From Dermatophilaceae bacterium Sec6.4 (lineage in GTDB: Bacteria; Actinomycetota; Actinomycetes; Actinomycetales; Dermatophilaceae): a DNA stretch of 64,000 bases. A program made the position numbers and the translations under genes. A model generated the notes under the pieces. That model saw only the letters and a list, made by a program, of their open reading frames with translations. It ran no database searches and had not been told where the DNA came from. The stretch covers positions 2,728,001-2,792,000 of the forward strand of contig CP144172.1 of NCBI GenBank assembly GCA_039636865.1. Direction: 5' to 3'. Position 1 is the first letter of the stretch. Each line of letters starts with the position of its first letter. This document shows positions 17,883-26,800 of this stretch, one piece after another.

Positions 17883-19067
17883 GTGCTAGCAATCGTGTGT
17901 CCCGGTCAGGGTTCCCAGACCCCTGGATTCCTCTCCCCGTGGATGGAGGTGCCGGGCTTCCGGGAGCGCCTCTCCTGGCTGTCGGCCGTCGCCGGCATGG
18001 ATCTCGTCGCTCACGGCACGACCTCGGATGCCGACACCATCAAGGACACCGCAGTCGCGCAACCGCTCATCGTCGGCTCCGGACTGGTGTCCCTGCTGGC
18101 ACTGTTCGAGCACCCGATGGACGGTTTCCGGCTCGTCGGAGCGGGCGCTGGTCACTCTGTCGGAGAGATCACCGCAGCATCCGCAGCCGGAGTCCTCTCC
18201 GCGGAGCAGGCGATGGTGTTCGTCCGAGAGCGCGGAGCCGGGATGGCCGCGGCGAGCGCCGCCTCGAAGACCGGAATGAGTGCGGTCCTCGGCGGGGATC
18301 GTGACGAGGTGCTGACCGTCATCGCACAGCACGGCCTCACTGCTGCGAACATCAATGCCGCCGGCCAGGTCGTCGCAGCCGGCACCATGGAGCAGCTGGC
18401 AGCACTGAAGAACTCACCCCCCGCCAAGACGAGGGTCATCCCACTGCCGGTCGCAGGTGCATTCCACACCGAGCACATGACACCTGCGGTGGCCCGACTC
18501 GCCGGGCTGGCTGCGGCCATCTCCACGCACGATTCGCGTATCCCACTTGTCAGTAACCGCGACGGGCAGGTCATGCACCAGGGCCGTGAGGTGCTCAGCC
18601 GCCTCGTCAGTCAGGTACGTCGCCCCGTGCGGTGGGATCTGACTATGGAGTCGCTGGCGTCGATGGGGGTGACCGGACTGATCGAGATCCCCCCGGCGGG
18701 CACCCTCGTCGGCCTCGCCAAGCGCGGCATGCCCGGTGTCGAGACACTGGCTCTGAAGTCGCCCGATGATCTGGAGCAGGCGATCCGGATGGTCGGCGAG
18801 CATGGCGAGCAGCACGACAGCGGCATCGCGCCGTCCTGGCGGCTCGTGATTGCACCGGCCAAGGGCATCGTTAATCTGGACCCCACCGAAATCGGCACCA
18901 CCATCGTGCCCGGCAGCCAGATTGCCGAAGTGTCGACTCTTCGGGACAGCTACCCCGTCGTGTCACCGCACGGCGGCCAGATCATCGAGTGGCTGGTTGA
19001 GGATGGCGACCCGGTCGCTCCCGGCCAACCGCTGGTTCGGCTGCACCCGACGAGCATCAGCCGATGA
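17883..19067 (+). CDS. fabD: malonyl-CoA:ACP transacylase with C-terminal biotinyl-like domain
   Basis: Residues 1-300 are a standard FabD acyltransferase: CPGQGSQTPGFL at the start, the nucleophile in GAGHSVGEITA, and the second active-site His in PVAGAFHTEHM. It moves malonyl from CoA to ACP. The GTG at 17883 fits family N-termini (MLAIVCPGQG); a GTG at 17868 is possible. The protein is 394 residues, about 80 longer than usual. The extra C-terminus (about 317-394) reads like a biotinyl/lipoyl carrier fold: IAEVSTLRDSYPVVSP, then GGQIIEWLVEDGDPVAPGQP. The position of the modified Lys (MKM) is held by Arg in STLRD, so modification is not expected. The stop overlaps fabH (ATGA). Confidence 0.93.
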   Translation: MLAIVCPGQGSQTPGFLSPWMEVPGFRERLSWLSAVAGMDLVAHGTTSDADTIKDTAVAQPLIVGSGLVSLLALFEHPMDGFRLVGAGAGHSVGEITAASAAGVLSAEQAMVFVRERGAGMAAASAASKTGMSAVLGGDRDEVLTVIAQHGLTAANINAAGQVVAAGTMEQLAALKNSPPAKTRVIPLPVAGAFHTEHMTPAVARLAGLAAAISTHDSRIPLVSNRDGQVMHQGREVLSRLVSQVRRPVRWDLTMESLASMGVTGLIEIPPAGTLVGLAKRGMPGVETLALKSPDDLEQAIRMVGEHGEQHDSGIAPSWRLVIAPAKGIVNLDPTEIGTTIVPGSQIAEVSTLRDSYPVVSPHGGQIIEWLVEDGDPVAPGQPLVRLHPTSISR

Positions 19068-20143
19068 CGAGCAGCGCGAAAGGCACCGGCGTGTTGCGCT
19101 CGGTCTCAGGGGCGCAACACGCCGCGATCCTCGGAATCGGCGCCTACCGGCCCGAGCGGGTTGTCACCAACGACGACATCTGCGAATGGGTCGACTCCAC
19201 AGACCAGTGGATCCGGGACCGCACCGGCATCATCAGCCGGCGCTTTGCACGCCCGGATGAGACTGTCATCGACATGGCGTACGCCGCCGCCGGGCCCGCC
19301 CTGGAAATGGCGGGTATCACCGCCGACCAGCTGAGCGGGGTCATCGTCGCGACCATTACCCACACGATGCAGACCCCTGCAGCCGCACCGATGCTCGCGG
19401 CCCGACTGGGCGCGAACGGCCCAGTCGCGTTCGACATCTCTGCGGCCTGCGCCGGCTACTGCCACGGCATCGCCCTCGCCTCGGACATGATCCGCGGCGG
19501 CAGCGCCGAGTACATCCTGGTCGTCGGAGTCGAGAAGCTGTCCGACATCACTGACAAGCGCGACCGCGGCTCGGCGTTCATCTTCGCCGACGGTGCGGGC
19601 GCGGCCGTCGTGGGACCGTCGACCACCCCCGGCATCGGCCCTGTGGTGTGGGGGTCGGACGGTGAGAAATGGGAGGCCATCTCCCAGCGCGTGCCGTGGG
19701 ACACCATCGTGGCATTGCAGGAACAGGAAGACCTCACTGGCGAACCCGCCGACTGGGTCGCTGCGGGCGCTCTGGACGCGGCAGAGGCCTCGACCCTGAA
19801 GATGGCCGGTCAGACGGTTTTCCGGTGGGCCGTCTGGTCGATGGCGCCAGTTGCCCAACAGGCCATCGACGCCGCCGGCATCACCGCCGCCGACCTCGAC
19901 GCCTTCATTCCCCACCAGGCCAATATGCGCATCACTGATCTCATGATCAAGAAGCTCAACCTTCCCGCCGACGTTGCGGTGGCGCGAGATATTGCCGAAA
20001 CCGGAAATACCTCGGCAGCATCCGTACCGCTGGCAACGGAGCGGATGATCCGTGAAGGCGCCGCGCCGCGCGGCGGACTCGCGCTGCAGATCGGCTTCGG
20101 CGCCGGGCTTTCCTACGCTGCCCAAGTCGTGCGACTGCCATAG
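19064..20143 (+). CDS. fabH: 3-oxoacyl-ACP synthase III
   Basis: A 359-residue KAS III with the catalytic Cys in DISAACAGYCHG, the His in FIPHQANMRI and the Asn in ETGNTSAASVPL. It condenses an acyl-CoA primer with malonyl-ACP and starts chain growth. About 20 residues precede the usual start (MTSSAKGTGVLRSVSGAQHA before ILGIGAYRPERVV), which makes it longer than typical FabH. The ATG overlaps the fabD stop, so this start is well supported by coupling. Actinobacterial FabH often prefers branched primers, but specificity cannot be read here. Confidence 0.95.
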   Translation: MTSSAKGTGVLRSVSGAQHAAILGIGAYRPERVVTNDDICEWVDSTDQWIRDRTGIISRRFARPDETVIDMAYAAAGPALEMAGITADQLSGVIVATITHTMQTPAAAPMLAARLGANGPVAFDISAACAGYCHGIALASDMIRGGSAEYILVVGVEKLSDITDKRDRGSAFIFADGAGAAVVGPSTTPGIGPVVWGSDGEKWEAISQRVPWDTIVALQEQEDLTGEPADWVAAGALDAAEASTLKMAGQTVFRWAVWSMAPVAQQAIDAAGITAADLDAFIPHQANMRITDLMIKKLNLPADVAVARDIAETGNTSAASVPLATERMIREGAAPRGGLALQIGFGAGLSYAAQVVRLP

Positions 20144-20221
20144 CGCCACTCAGACACCCGCGGCTCGGCGGGAACTCCGGGCCAGCAGAGAACCATCCCG
20201 CAGCAATGAAGGAGAACAGCA

Positions 20222-20470
20222 ATGGCGCAAGATGAGCAGGAAATCCTGTCCGGTCTGGCCGATATCGTCAACGAAGAGACGGGCGTCGACGCTGCCGATG
20301 TGCAGCCCGGAAAGTCGTTCACCGACGACCTGGACATTGACTCGCTGTCGATGATGACGATCGTGGTCAACGCCGAGGAGAAGTTCGGCGTCACCATCCC
20401 CGACGACGAGGTCAAGAATCTCAACACTGTCGGCGACGCAGTGAAGTACATCCACAAGGCTCAGGGCTGA
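20222..20470 (+). CDS. acpP: acyl carrier protein
   Basis: An 82-residue acidic protein with the phosphopantetheine site DDLDIDSLSMM (Ser in DSL). It carries the growing acyl chain between FabD, FabH and FabF. A strong GAAGGAGA ribosome binding site precedes the ATG. It lies between fabH (79-base gap) and fabF (105-base gap), as in other actinobacterial fab operons; the wider gaps may allow higher translation of this abundant protein. Confidence 0.96.
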   Translation: MAQDEQEILSGLADIVNEETGVDAADVQPGKSFTDDLDIDSLSMMTIVVNAEEKFGVTIPDDEVKNLNTVGDAVKYIHKAQG

Positions 20471-20575
20471 CGCACGATCATCCGGGTGGTCCGCTGTCGG
20501 CGGGCCACCCGGAAACGCCCCCTGCGGCACCCCCCGAAACACCCACACGCACCTCGCACAAGGAGTTCCCACCCC

Positions 20576-21820
20576 ATGACTGCAGACCGGCGCATCGTCG
20601 TCACCGGAGTCGGCGCGACCACTCCGCTGGGCGGCACCATGACTTCGACCTGGGAGGCGTTGCTGGCCGGTACGTCCGGCGCCAAGCCGCTTCCCCAGGA
20701 ATGGCTGGACCGCTACGAGCTGCCGGTGAGGTTCGCAGCGACCCTCGCACAGCCGCCGTCGGAGGTGCTGAAGAAGGTGGAGATCCGCCGGATGGACCCC
20801 TCTGGTCAGTACGCCGTGATCGCTTCTCGCGAAGCGTGGGCTGATGCCGGCTCACCCGAATTGGACCCGGAGCGTCTGGGCGTGGCGATCGGCACCGGTA
20901 TCGGCGGTGTGCACACCCTGCTGGACCAGTACGACGTACTGAAGGAAAAGGGCCCACGCCGGGTCTACCCGCTCACCGTGCCGATGCTGATGCCGAACTC
21001 CGCCTCCGGCAACGTCTCTCTCGAACTGGGTGCCCGCGCCGGCGCCCACACCACCGTCTCGGCGTGTGCGTCGGGCGCCGAAGCCATGGGGTACGCGGCA
21101 GCGATGATCCGCGACAACCGGGCCGACGTCGTCGTCGCCGGAGGCACCGAAGCAGCCATCCACCCGCTACCCGTTGCCGGGTTCGCGTCGATGCGCGCAC
21201 TGTCCACGCGCAACGACGATCCGACGCACGCCTCGCGCCCCTACGACACCGACCGGGACGGCTTCCTGATGGGTGAAGGCGCCGGGGTCGTCGTGCTCGA
21301 GGCGTACGACCACGCGGTAGCTCGCGGCGCGCGTATCTACGCCGAACTGGCCAGCATCGGGATGTCGGCGGATGCCTTCCACATCACCGCCCCGGAACCG
21401 GAGGGTGCCGGAGCGTCCCGCGCGATGCTGGAAGCCGTCGAGCGGGCGGGTCTGTCCCCCCGCGACATCGTCCACATCAACGCGCACGCCACCTCGACCC
21501 CGGTCGGAGATATCGCTGAGTGCAACGCGATCCGACGGGCATTCGGCAAGGACACCGATGGAATCGCGATCACCGCGACGAAGTCGATGACCGGGCATCT
21601 GTTGGGGGCCGCGGGCGCGCTGGAAGGCGTCATCACGGTGCTGAGCATCTACCACCGCATCGTGCCGGCGACCACCAACATCGACAACCTCGACCCGGAG
21701 ATATCCCTGGATATCGTGCGTGGCGAGCACCGCATCCTGCCCGACGGCGATATCGCGGCCATGAACAACTCGTTCGGTTTCGGCGGCCACAACGTGGCCC
21801 TGGCAGTGAAGAGCATCTGA
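20576..21820 (+). CDS. fabF: 3-oxoacyl-ACP synthase II
   Basis: A 414-residue KAS II. The catalytic triad is visible as Cys in TVSACASGAEAMGYA, His in NAHATSTPVGD and His in KSMTGHLLGAAGA. It elongates acyl-ACP with malonyl-ACP. ATG 20576 has AAGGAG at the right distance; an upstream open frame to 20486 is not conserved. Corresponds to KasA in the mycobacterial order. Only one KAS II is present, without a KasB copy, which fits an organism lacking mycolic acids. Confidence 0.95.
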   Translation: MTADRRIVVTGVGATTPLGGTMTSTWEALLAGTSGAKPLPQEWLDRYELPVRFAATLAQPPSEVLKKVEIRRMDPSGQYAVIASREAWADAGSPELDPERLGVAIGTGIGGVHTLLDQYDVLKEKGPRRVYPLTVPMLMPNSASGNVSLELGARAGAHTTVSACASGAEAMGYAAAMIRDNRADVVVAGGTEAAIHPLPVAGFASMRALSTRNDDPTHASRPYDTDRDGFLMGEGAGVVVLEAYDHAVARGARIYAELASIGMSADAFHITAPEPEGAGASRAMLEAVERAGLSPRDIVHINAHATSTPVGDIAECNAIRRAFGKDTDGIAITATKSMTGHLLGAAGALEGVITVLSIYHRIVPATTNIDNLDPEISLDIVRGEHRILPDGDIAAMNNSFGFGGHNVALAVKSI

Positions 21821-23244
21821 TGACGACCACACACCCCGCAGCCCCGGACGCTGCCCAGGACGCGCCGGATCCCCGCGATCCGCTGACCCGATTGCACATC
21901 TTCTTCGACGAAGGGTCGATGGAGCTGATCTCCGCGCAGGACCGCAGCGGAATGCTCGCCGCCATCGGCACGGCCCGCGGTACGAAGGTGGTTGTCTTTG
22001 CCGCTGATGCGCGTATCCAGGGCGGCGCGCTCGGTGCAGAGGGCTGTGACGTGATCGTGAAGGCCTATGAGCGCGCCCTGACCGAGCAGACACCCGTCGT
22101 GGGCCTGTGGCAGTCCGGCGGGGCACGCCTGGCTGATGGTGTGGTCTCGCTGAACGGAATGGGCGAGGTGTTCGCGATCATGACCCGCGCATCCGGCAAG
22201 ATCCCGCAGATCTCGGTCGTCGTCGGCGCTGCTGCCGGCGGCGCCGCGTACGGACCGGCACTGACGGACATCGTCATCCTCGGCCCGGACGGCCTGATCT
22301 TCGTTACCGGTCCCGACGTGGTTCGTTCGGTCACTGGCGAACATGTCACCGCCAAGCGGCTGGGTGGCGCCGAGCCGCACGGCCGCCGCTCCGGTGTTGT
22401 CCACGTGGTGACCGAGACCACTGAAGAGGCCTACGAGCGCGGCCGCCAGATGGTCGACCTGCTGGGAAACCAGGGCGAGCTGGATTTGAGTTCGGTGCAG
22501 GATCGTGACCTGGCTGCGACCTTCCCGGAGTCGGCAAAACGCGCCTACGACGTGCATCCCCTGATCGAGAACTTTGTCGACGACCCGGCCGATTCCATTG
22601 AGCTGCACCCCAAGTGGGCCCCGAGCATCATTACCGCGCTGGGGCGCCTGGGCGGGCGCACCGTGGGCCTGGTGGCCAACAACCCCCTGCGCCTCGGCGG
22701 TTGCCTGGACGCGACGTCCGCGGAGAAGGCGAGCCGGTTCGTGCGGATGTGCGACGCGTTCGGAATCCCCCTCGTCGTCTTGGTGGATGTGCCCGGTTAC
22801 CTGCCCGGGGTCGGTCAGGAGTGGGACGGCGTCGTGCGACGAGGCGCGAAGCTGCTGCACGCGTTCGCCGAGGCAGTCGTACCGCGCGTTACTCTCGTTA
22901 CCCGCAAGACCTACGGTGGCGCGTACATCGCGATGAACTCGCGTTCCCTGGGAGCGACCCGGGTGTTCGCCTGGCCGACCGCCGAGGTCGCCGTGATGGG
23001 CCACGTAGCAGCCGTCCGGATTCTGCACCGCCGCCGACTGGCGGAGGTGGAGCCGGAAGAGCGCACCGCCGTGGAGAACGAACTCGCCGTCGAGCACGCG
23101 GTGTTGGCCGGCGGGTTGCCACGTGCAGTCGAGATCGGAGTTGTCGACGAGATCATCGAGCCGACGACCACTCGCACTGCGCTTGCCGCCGCCATTGTGG
23201 CTGCCCCGCAACGACGCGGGGATCACGGCAACATTCCGCTCTGA
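21820..23244 (+). CDS. accD: acyl-CoA carboxylase carboxyltransferase (beta) subunit
   Basis: A 474-residue carboxyltransferase of the AccD/PccB fold. Oxyanion-hole segments include GGARLADGV and GAAAGGAAYGPALTD in the N-terminal half and GRTVGLVANNP and MNSRSLGATRVFAWP in the C-terminal half. It would transfer carboxyl from carboxybiotin to acetyl-CoA (or propionyl-CoA) to make malonyl-CoA for FabD. The ATG shares one base with the fabF stop (TGATG), so it is the last gene of the fab operon, like AccD6 in mycobacteria. Its biotinylated alpha partner is not in the window. Confidence 0.92.
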   Translation: MTTTHPAAPDAAQDAPDPRDPLTRLHIFFDEGSMELISAQDRSGMLAAIGTARGTKVVVFAADARIQGGALGAEGCDVIVKAYERALTEQTPVVGLWQSGGARLADGVVSLNGMGEVFAIMTRASGKIPQISVVVGAAAGGAAYGPALTDIVILGPDGLIFVTGPDVVRSVTGEHVTAKRLGGAEPHGRRSGVVHVVTETTEEAYERGRQMVDLLGNQGELDLSSVQDRDLAATFPESAKRAYDVHPLIENFVDDPADSIELHPKWAPSIITALGRLGGRTVGLVANNPLRLGGCLDATSAEKASRFVRMCDAFGIPLVVLVDVPGYLPGVGQEWDGVVRRGAKLLHAFAEAVVPRVTLVTRKTYGGAYIAMNSRSLGATRVFAWPTAEVAVMGHVAAVRILHRRRLAEVEPEERTAVENELAVEHAVLAGGLPRAVEIGVVDEIIEPTTTRTALAAAIVAAPQRRGDHGNIPL

Positions 23245-23250
23245 CCGCGG

Positions 23251-23287
23251 CAATCGCCGGCGGCCGAAAACCGACCACCGGCGATTG
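23251..23287. terminator. bidirectional terminator between accD and DUF3145
   Basis: A 10-bp inverted repeat (23251-23260 with 23278-23287) encloses further partly paired sequence. It lies between the converging stops of accD (23244) and the DUF3145 gene (23296) and can serve both strands. Confidence 0.7.
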
Positions 23288-23295
23288 TCAGCGGT

Positions 23296-23811
23296 TCAGG
23301 ACACCCTGTGCAGCCACCGTACGGTCGCGCCGTCACCCGCGTAACGGAACGGCTCGAGTTCTTTGTCCCACGATGTGCCGAGCAGCTGCGCCATTTCGGC
23401 GCGGAACAACAACGGATCGCCCCCGCAGGCCGCCAAGGCCGACCGCAACCGGTCCTCCTGAACGACCGAGTCTCCTGACGCGGACGTCCAGGTGTGGTGG
23501 ATACCGAGGGCGGGCGTGTGCGCCCAGCGTGACCCGTCCGCTCCGGGGCTGGCTTCCTCGGTGACCTCGTACCGGACGTGGTCCCAACCCCGCAGCGTGC
23601 TGGCCAGTCGCGCCCCGGTGCCGGGGGCGTCCATCCAGGACAGCTCAGTGCGGACCATACCGGCGGTGACCGGTTGCGCGGTCCATTCCAATGACACGGC
23701 CTGACCCAGCACACTCTCCAGTGCCCACGCGATATGCGGGCACAACGCGGTGGGGGTTGAGTGAATGAACACAACCCCTCGCGTCACGACACGACTACCT
23801 GCCACCGACAT
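23296..23811 (-). CDS. DUF3145 family protein
   Basis: A 171-residue protein of the actinobacterial DUF3145 family. Conserved stretches are TRGVVFIHSTPTALCPHIAW at the start, then WDHVRYEVTEE and RFRAEMAQLLG-like sequence near the end (LFRAEMAQLLGTSWDKELE). The ATG at 23811 has a near-perfect AAGGAGG site five bases before it; the longer frame to 23847 is not needed. The gene is usually found beside the fab/accD cluster, but its function is unknown. Confidence 0.88.
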   Translation of the reverse strand: MSVAGSRVVTRGVVFIHSTPTALCPHIAWALESVLGQAVSLEWTAQPVTAGMVRTELSWMDAPGTGARLASTLRGWDHVRYEVTEEASPGADGSRWAHTPALGIHHTWTSASGDSVVQEDRLRSALAACGGDPLLFRAEMAQLLGTSWDKELEPFRYAGDGATVRWLHRVS

Positions 23812-23989
23812 CCGAGCCTCCTTCACCATCAGGTACGTCTTCCCCAACGACCTACCGGCAAGCGAGAACTGCGACCGCGGCGCGGCCTACTGCGTATCGA
23901 ATTGTGTCCTGTATCCGAGCTGTTGCAATTGTGCCTCATCCGTCACACGAGCACCACCCTCGAGCGGGTCCTTCCGCTCAGGGGTGGCT

Positions 23990-25315
23990 CTACGGTGCTG
24001 AGACGGGCACCTTGGGTGAGGCAGCGAACGCCTGCATAGGCGTCATGGCGACGCCGTTGATCTCAACCGTCCGGGCCTGCGAAACCTGTGCACAGCCCAC
24101 GGCGGTGGCCGCAGTCGTCGAGTAGTCCTTACCGGTGCTCCCGGTACCTCCGGTGCCCTTTGCCGGGGGCCGTGTCGATGCTTTCGGCGAGGGAGTAGCC
24201 GGCTTCGCGGCGGAACTCAGCGAAACATCGTCCTTGATCTTGGTGAGCAGCGCCTGCGCATTGGATGCCTCGACGACGACGTTCGGGTTGCGTGGATCGG
24301 GGATTGTGGGCAGCGTCGTGAACGTGATCCGCTTTCCCGGGATCTTGTTCAATTGGCTCGCCAACCCGGTCAACTTGCCGATGTCACCCAGACCTGTGTC
24401 GACGGTGACGGCCTTGGTCGCCGCATTCGCCAGGGAGTACAGGCGCACTGGATTGGCCAGTGTCGAGGCGCTTTCCAGTTTGCGCAACATCGAGGACAGA
24501 AACAGGTGCTGCCCGACCGTCCGACCGATATCACTGCCGTCCCCGAACCCGTGACGGGTTCGTAGGAACGCGAGCGCCGACTTGCCCTTCAGCGTGTGCG
24601 AGCCCTGTGCGAGCTTCAGGTGGGAGTAGGTGTCGTAGACGTTGTTGTCCACGCACACGGGGACCCCCCCGATCGCGTCGGACATCGTGATGACACCCGC
24701 GAAGTCGATTACAGCGAAATGATCAAGCGTCACCCCCGTCAGCTGATGGACTGCCTTCAAGGTGCACGCGGGTCCGTACTGCAGCGAGCTGTTGATGCGG
24801 TCCCGGTGGGCCGCCACTGTCTTGCCGGTGGCCGGGTCGGTGCATGCAGGTAGCTGGACCTCGGTGTCTCGCGGAATGCTGATGATCGAAGCGTTGGTGC
24901 GGTCGGCGGAGACATGGATGAGCATTTCCACGTCGGCGTTGGCCGGCAACGAGGTCGCTGCTTTGCCCTTGGCCTTGCTCGTCGACAGAGAGCAGTCACC
25001 ACCGATTTTGCAGTCCGCGGCGCTGCCACGCGTATCGGAACCCATCACCAGGACATTGATGGGAGCGTTTCCTTGTGCGTTCTGCGTCTCGGTCCCGACC
25101 AGTCCCTTCGGGATGGCGACAGTGCGGATGTTCCCGTTCAGATGCATGACGACGCCTGCGCCGATCACGACCGCGACTAATCCGAGCGATACGAGCACCG
25201 CCAGCACGGCAAAGAGGCGACGACGACGGTACATTTTGCGACGCGCGGCCCGCCGGTTCGCATCGGGTCGCTGTAGGCCTGCTGGTGGCAATCGATGACG
25301 TGCAGGTTCGTTCAC
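23990..25315 (-). CDS. LytR-CpsA-Psr (LCP) family cell-wall glycopolymer ligase
   Basis: A 441-residue protein with a basic cytoplasmic N-terminus, one membrane helix (about residues 33-56) and an extracellular LCP domain. Typical motifs are NVLVMGSDTRG, the catalytic-region Asp/Arg set in DVEMLIHVSADR and SIISIPRDTEV, and FLRTRHGFGDGSDIGR. LCP enzymes attach lipid-linked glycopolymers to peptidoglycan outside the cell. A Ser/Thr/Pro-rich linker (residues 370-400) and a short tail follow the domain. The start is a GTG at 25315. Confidence 0.92.
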   Translation of the reverse strand: MNEPARHRLPPAGLQRPDANRRAARRKMYRRRRLFAVLAVLVSLGLVAVVIGAGVVMHLNGNIRTVAIPKGLVGTETQNAQGNAPINVLVMGSDTRGSAADCKIGGDCSLSTSKAKGKAATSLPANADVEMLIHVSADRTNASIISIPRDTEVQLPACTDPATGKTVAAHRDRINSSLQYGPACTLKAVHQLTGVTLDHFAVIDFAGVITMSDAIGGVPVCVDNNVYDTYSHLKLAQGSHTLKGKSALAFLRTRHGFGDGSDIGRTVGQHLFLSSMLRKLESASTLANPVRLYSLANAATKAVTVDTGLGDIGKLTGLASQLNKIPGKRITFTTLPTIPDPRNPNVVVEASNAQALLTKIKDDVSLSSAAKPATPSPKASTRPPAKGTGGTGSTGKDYSTTAATAVGCAQVSQARTVEINGVAMTPMQAFAASPKVPVSAP

Positions 25316-25623
25316 CGGAGGACCGCGCGCGAGCAGAGCGACATGCCGCGCTGTTCGCTGTGCTGTGGACGAGTGATCATCTGCGGTGGTACTCCCTGGC
25401 GTAGTCGTGGCGCGGGTGCGTCGTGGGCACGATAGTCACCGAACCTTTCGACCCCCTGATGTGGCTGTTTCATGCCTTCGCGCCCGGCGGTACGTTATGC
25501 CGCGTCCGACAAAATCATCCGGGTAGGGACTGAAATTCTGCTGAGAAGGGTTTCACCCCCGTCACCTCATATGAGCAACCCGGCTGTCTACGGTCACGCG
25601 CGGACGGTAAAGTCTGGGCGCTG
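25316..25623. other. intergenic spacer between LCP gene and tRNA-Ile2
   Basis: About 308 bases without a credible gene on either strand. It must contain the promoter of the LCP gene (minus strand) and that of the tRNA. I see no clear promoter hexamers or repeats beyond scattered short GC-rich palindromes. Confidence 0.5.
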
Positions 25624-25697
25624 GGGGCGGTAGCTCAGCTGGTTAGAGCAGCGGACTCATAATCCGTCGGTCCTGGGTTCAAGCCCCAGCCGCCCCA
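25624..25697 (+). tRNA. tRNA with CAU anticodon, most likely tRNA-Ile2
   Basis: A complete 74-nt cloverleaf with acceptor GGGGCGG/CCGCCCC, D arm TAGCTCAGCTGGTTAGAGC, anticodon stem GCGGA/TCCGT around loop CTCATAA, and T arm GGTTCAAGC. CCA is not encoded. The anticodon could mean Met or Ile. The surrounding pattern GGACTCATAATCC with GGTC in the variable region resembles bacterial tRNA-Ile2, whose C34 is changed to lysidine to read AUA; initiator features are absent. Confidence 0.85.
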
Positions 25698-25747
25698 CTT
25701 GTGTCATCACGGGTCACGGGCCTGCGTGACGCCCAGGCCACTGACAG

Positions 25748-25994
25748 TCAAGACGTGCTCCAAGGAAACTGCTGACTACGCGGTTGCGCATCGCTCAGGC
25801 CGCGCTGTTTGAGGCTGCGGAGGAAACACGCTGGCGTTCTCATCCAGGCCAGCGCAGCGCAGAACCTCGACACCTGCGACTTTCCGGATCCCTGTTCCGC
25901 ACATCCCTTCGGCGAGGTCATCCAACGGGCGGGTGCCGACGACCTCACCGGCGTCGAGCTCGATCAATTCCTGCAGTGCGACAAGGGCAACGGT
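25748..25994 (-). pseudogene. IS256-family transposase remnant (N-terminal part)
   Basis: Read on the minus strand, one frame gives ALQELIELDAGEVVGT, close to the LQELIEAEATEVIGA type start of IS256 transposases, then DDLAEGMCGTGI. The next frame continues with GKSQVSRFCAA, like the TGISKSQVSRLC segment of the family, and ends in FLRSLKQRGLSD, like the FLRSLKARGLSG segment. Middle parts with the catalytic residues are missing, and at least one frameshift is needed. The remnant starts about 50 bases after tRNA-Ile2. The match is from memory of family motifs. Confidence 0.65.
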
Positions 25995-26270
25995 TGGTCT
26001 TCTCGGATATGCCTCCTGGTCGATACACGCCGAAGATTTCGCCGCAAGCACTCGCACCCCACCACTGCCGGGGACGCTGCCCCCGTCCGCAGCATTCGAT
26101 TTGTTGCTCGTGACGTTCGTGGCCTCAGTTGTTGTGTTGTCGCGCGGCTGCTGATGCAAACCTCGATCGCAGGCCACCGGGTGGGACGTTCGCCCCTGTC
26201 CGGGTGGGGTAGGTCCGCGCAGACTTGAGCTGGGCGCAGCGGGAATGTCGCGTGCCTCCGAGACAGGTGG

Positions 26271-26561
26271 ATGTGGATCCTGATGATGTGGTGGAGCCAA
26301 GGCGGTTGGAACATCGGTGACTGGCTCGCGATGAGTTTCATGATGGTTTTCTTCTGGGGGCTGCTGATCGCGCTGGTCCTCTGGCTGGTGCGCGGCAACC
26401 GCTACACGCACGGTCCCGCGGACCTCGCGGTGGGTGATCCGACCCAGCGCGCCGACGTGCTGCTGGCAGAACAGTTCGCCCGGGGCGAGATCGATGAGGA
26501 CCAGTTCGCTACGCAGCGTCAGGTCTTGCCTTCGGCCGGCCACCGCGCGTCATCGACATAG
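26271..26561 (+). CDS. small membrane protein with SHOCT-like C-terminus
   Basis: A 96-residue protein. The N-terminus is rich in Met and Trp (MWILMMWWSQGGWNIGDWLA) and leads into one membrane helix (about residues 18-43). The C-terminal part, RADVLLAEQFARGEIDEDQF, fits the short SHOCT motif (an LxxRFARGEIdexEY pattern). Such proteins are often found beside copper-resistance genes. Here it precedes a Met-rich mini-protein and a copper P-type ATPase, so a role in copper handling at the membrane is plausible but unproven. Confidence 0.75.
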   Translation: MWILMMWWSQGGWNIGDWLAMSFMMVFFWGLLIALVLWLVRGNRYTHGPADLAVGDPTQRADVLLAEQFARGEIDEDQFATQRQVLPSAGHRASST

Positions 26562-26571
26562 GACGTGGGTG

Positions 26572-26730
26572 ATGACCTCATACCTTCCCTGGCTGCTGCT
26601 GGTCGTGACCTGCCCGCTGATGATGTTCGTCATGATGCGGCGTATGGGTGGCGGCAAGGACGCTGACCTACGCGCTGCGCGCAGCCGCCCCACCGGCAGC
26701 AACCCGATGAACCGGCGATGGACACGCTGA
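26572..26730 (+). CDS. Met-rich single-helix membrane peptide
   Basis: A 52-residue open frame starting at ATG 26572 (or GTG 26569), ten bases after the SHOCT gene. It has one helix (YLPWLLLVVTCPLMMFVMMR) dense in Met and containing a Cys, followed by a basic GGGKDADLRAARSR tail. The layout resembles DUF2933-like mini-proteins that accompany copper exporters. Too short for firm assignment; its position between two copper-linked genes is the main support. Confidence 0.5.
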   Translation: MTSYLPWLLLVVTCPLMMFVMMRRMGGGKDADLRAARSRPTGSNPMNRRWTR

Positions 26731-26800
26731 CCTTCGCAGACACGCCCCGCGCCCGGGTAGGCCCGCATACCGATCGTGCGGGCAGGCGATCCGCCATTCG

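Noticed and set aside
19106..20149. 347-residue minus-strand open frame
   Set aside because: Antisense to fabH, Gly/Arg/Asp-rich and without domains.
21649..23253. 534-residue minus-strand open frame
   Set aside because: Antisense to accD and the end of fabF; rich in His, Gln and Arg as expected for a shadow.
25624..25697. Initiator or elongator tRNA-Met
   Set aside because: The anticodon-arm context fits tRNA-Ile2 better and initiator features are missing; the choice is still not certain.
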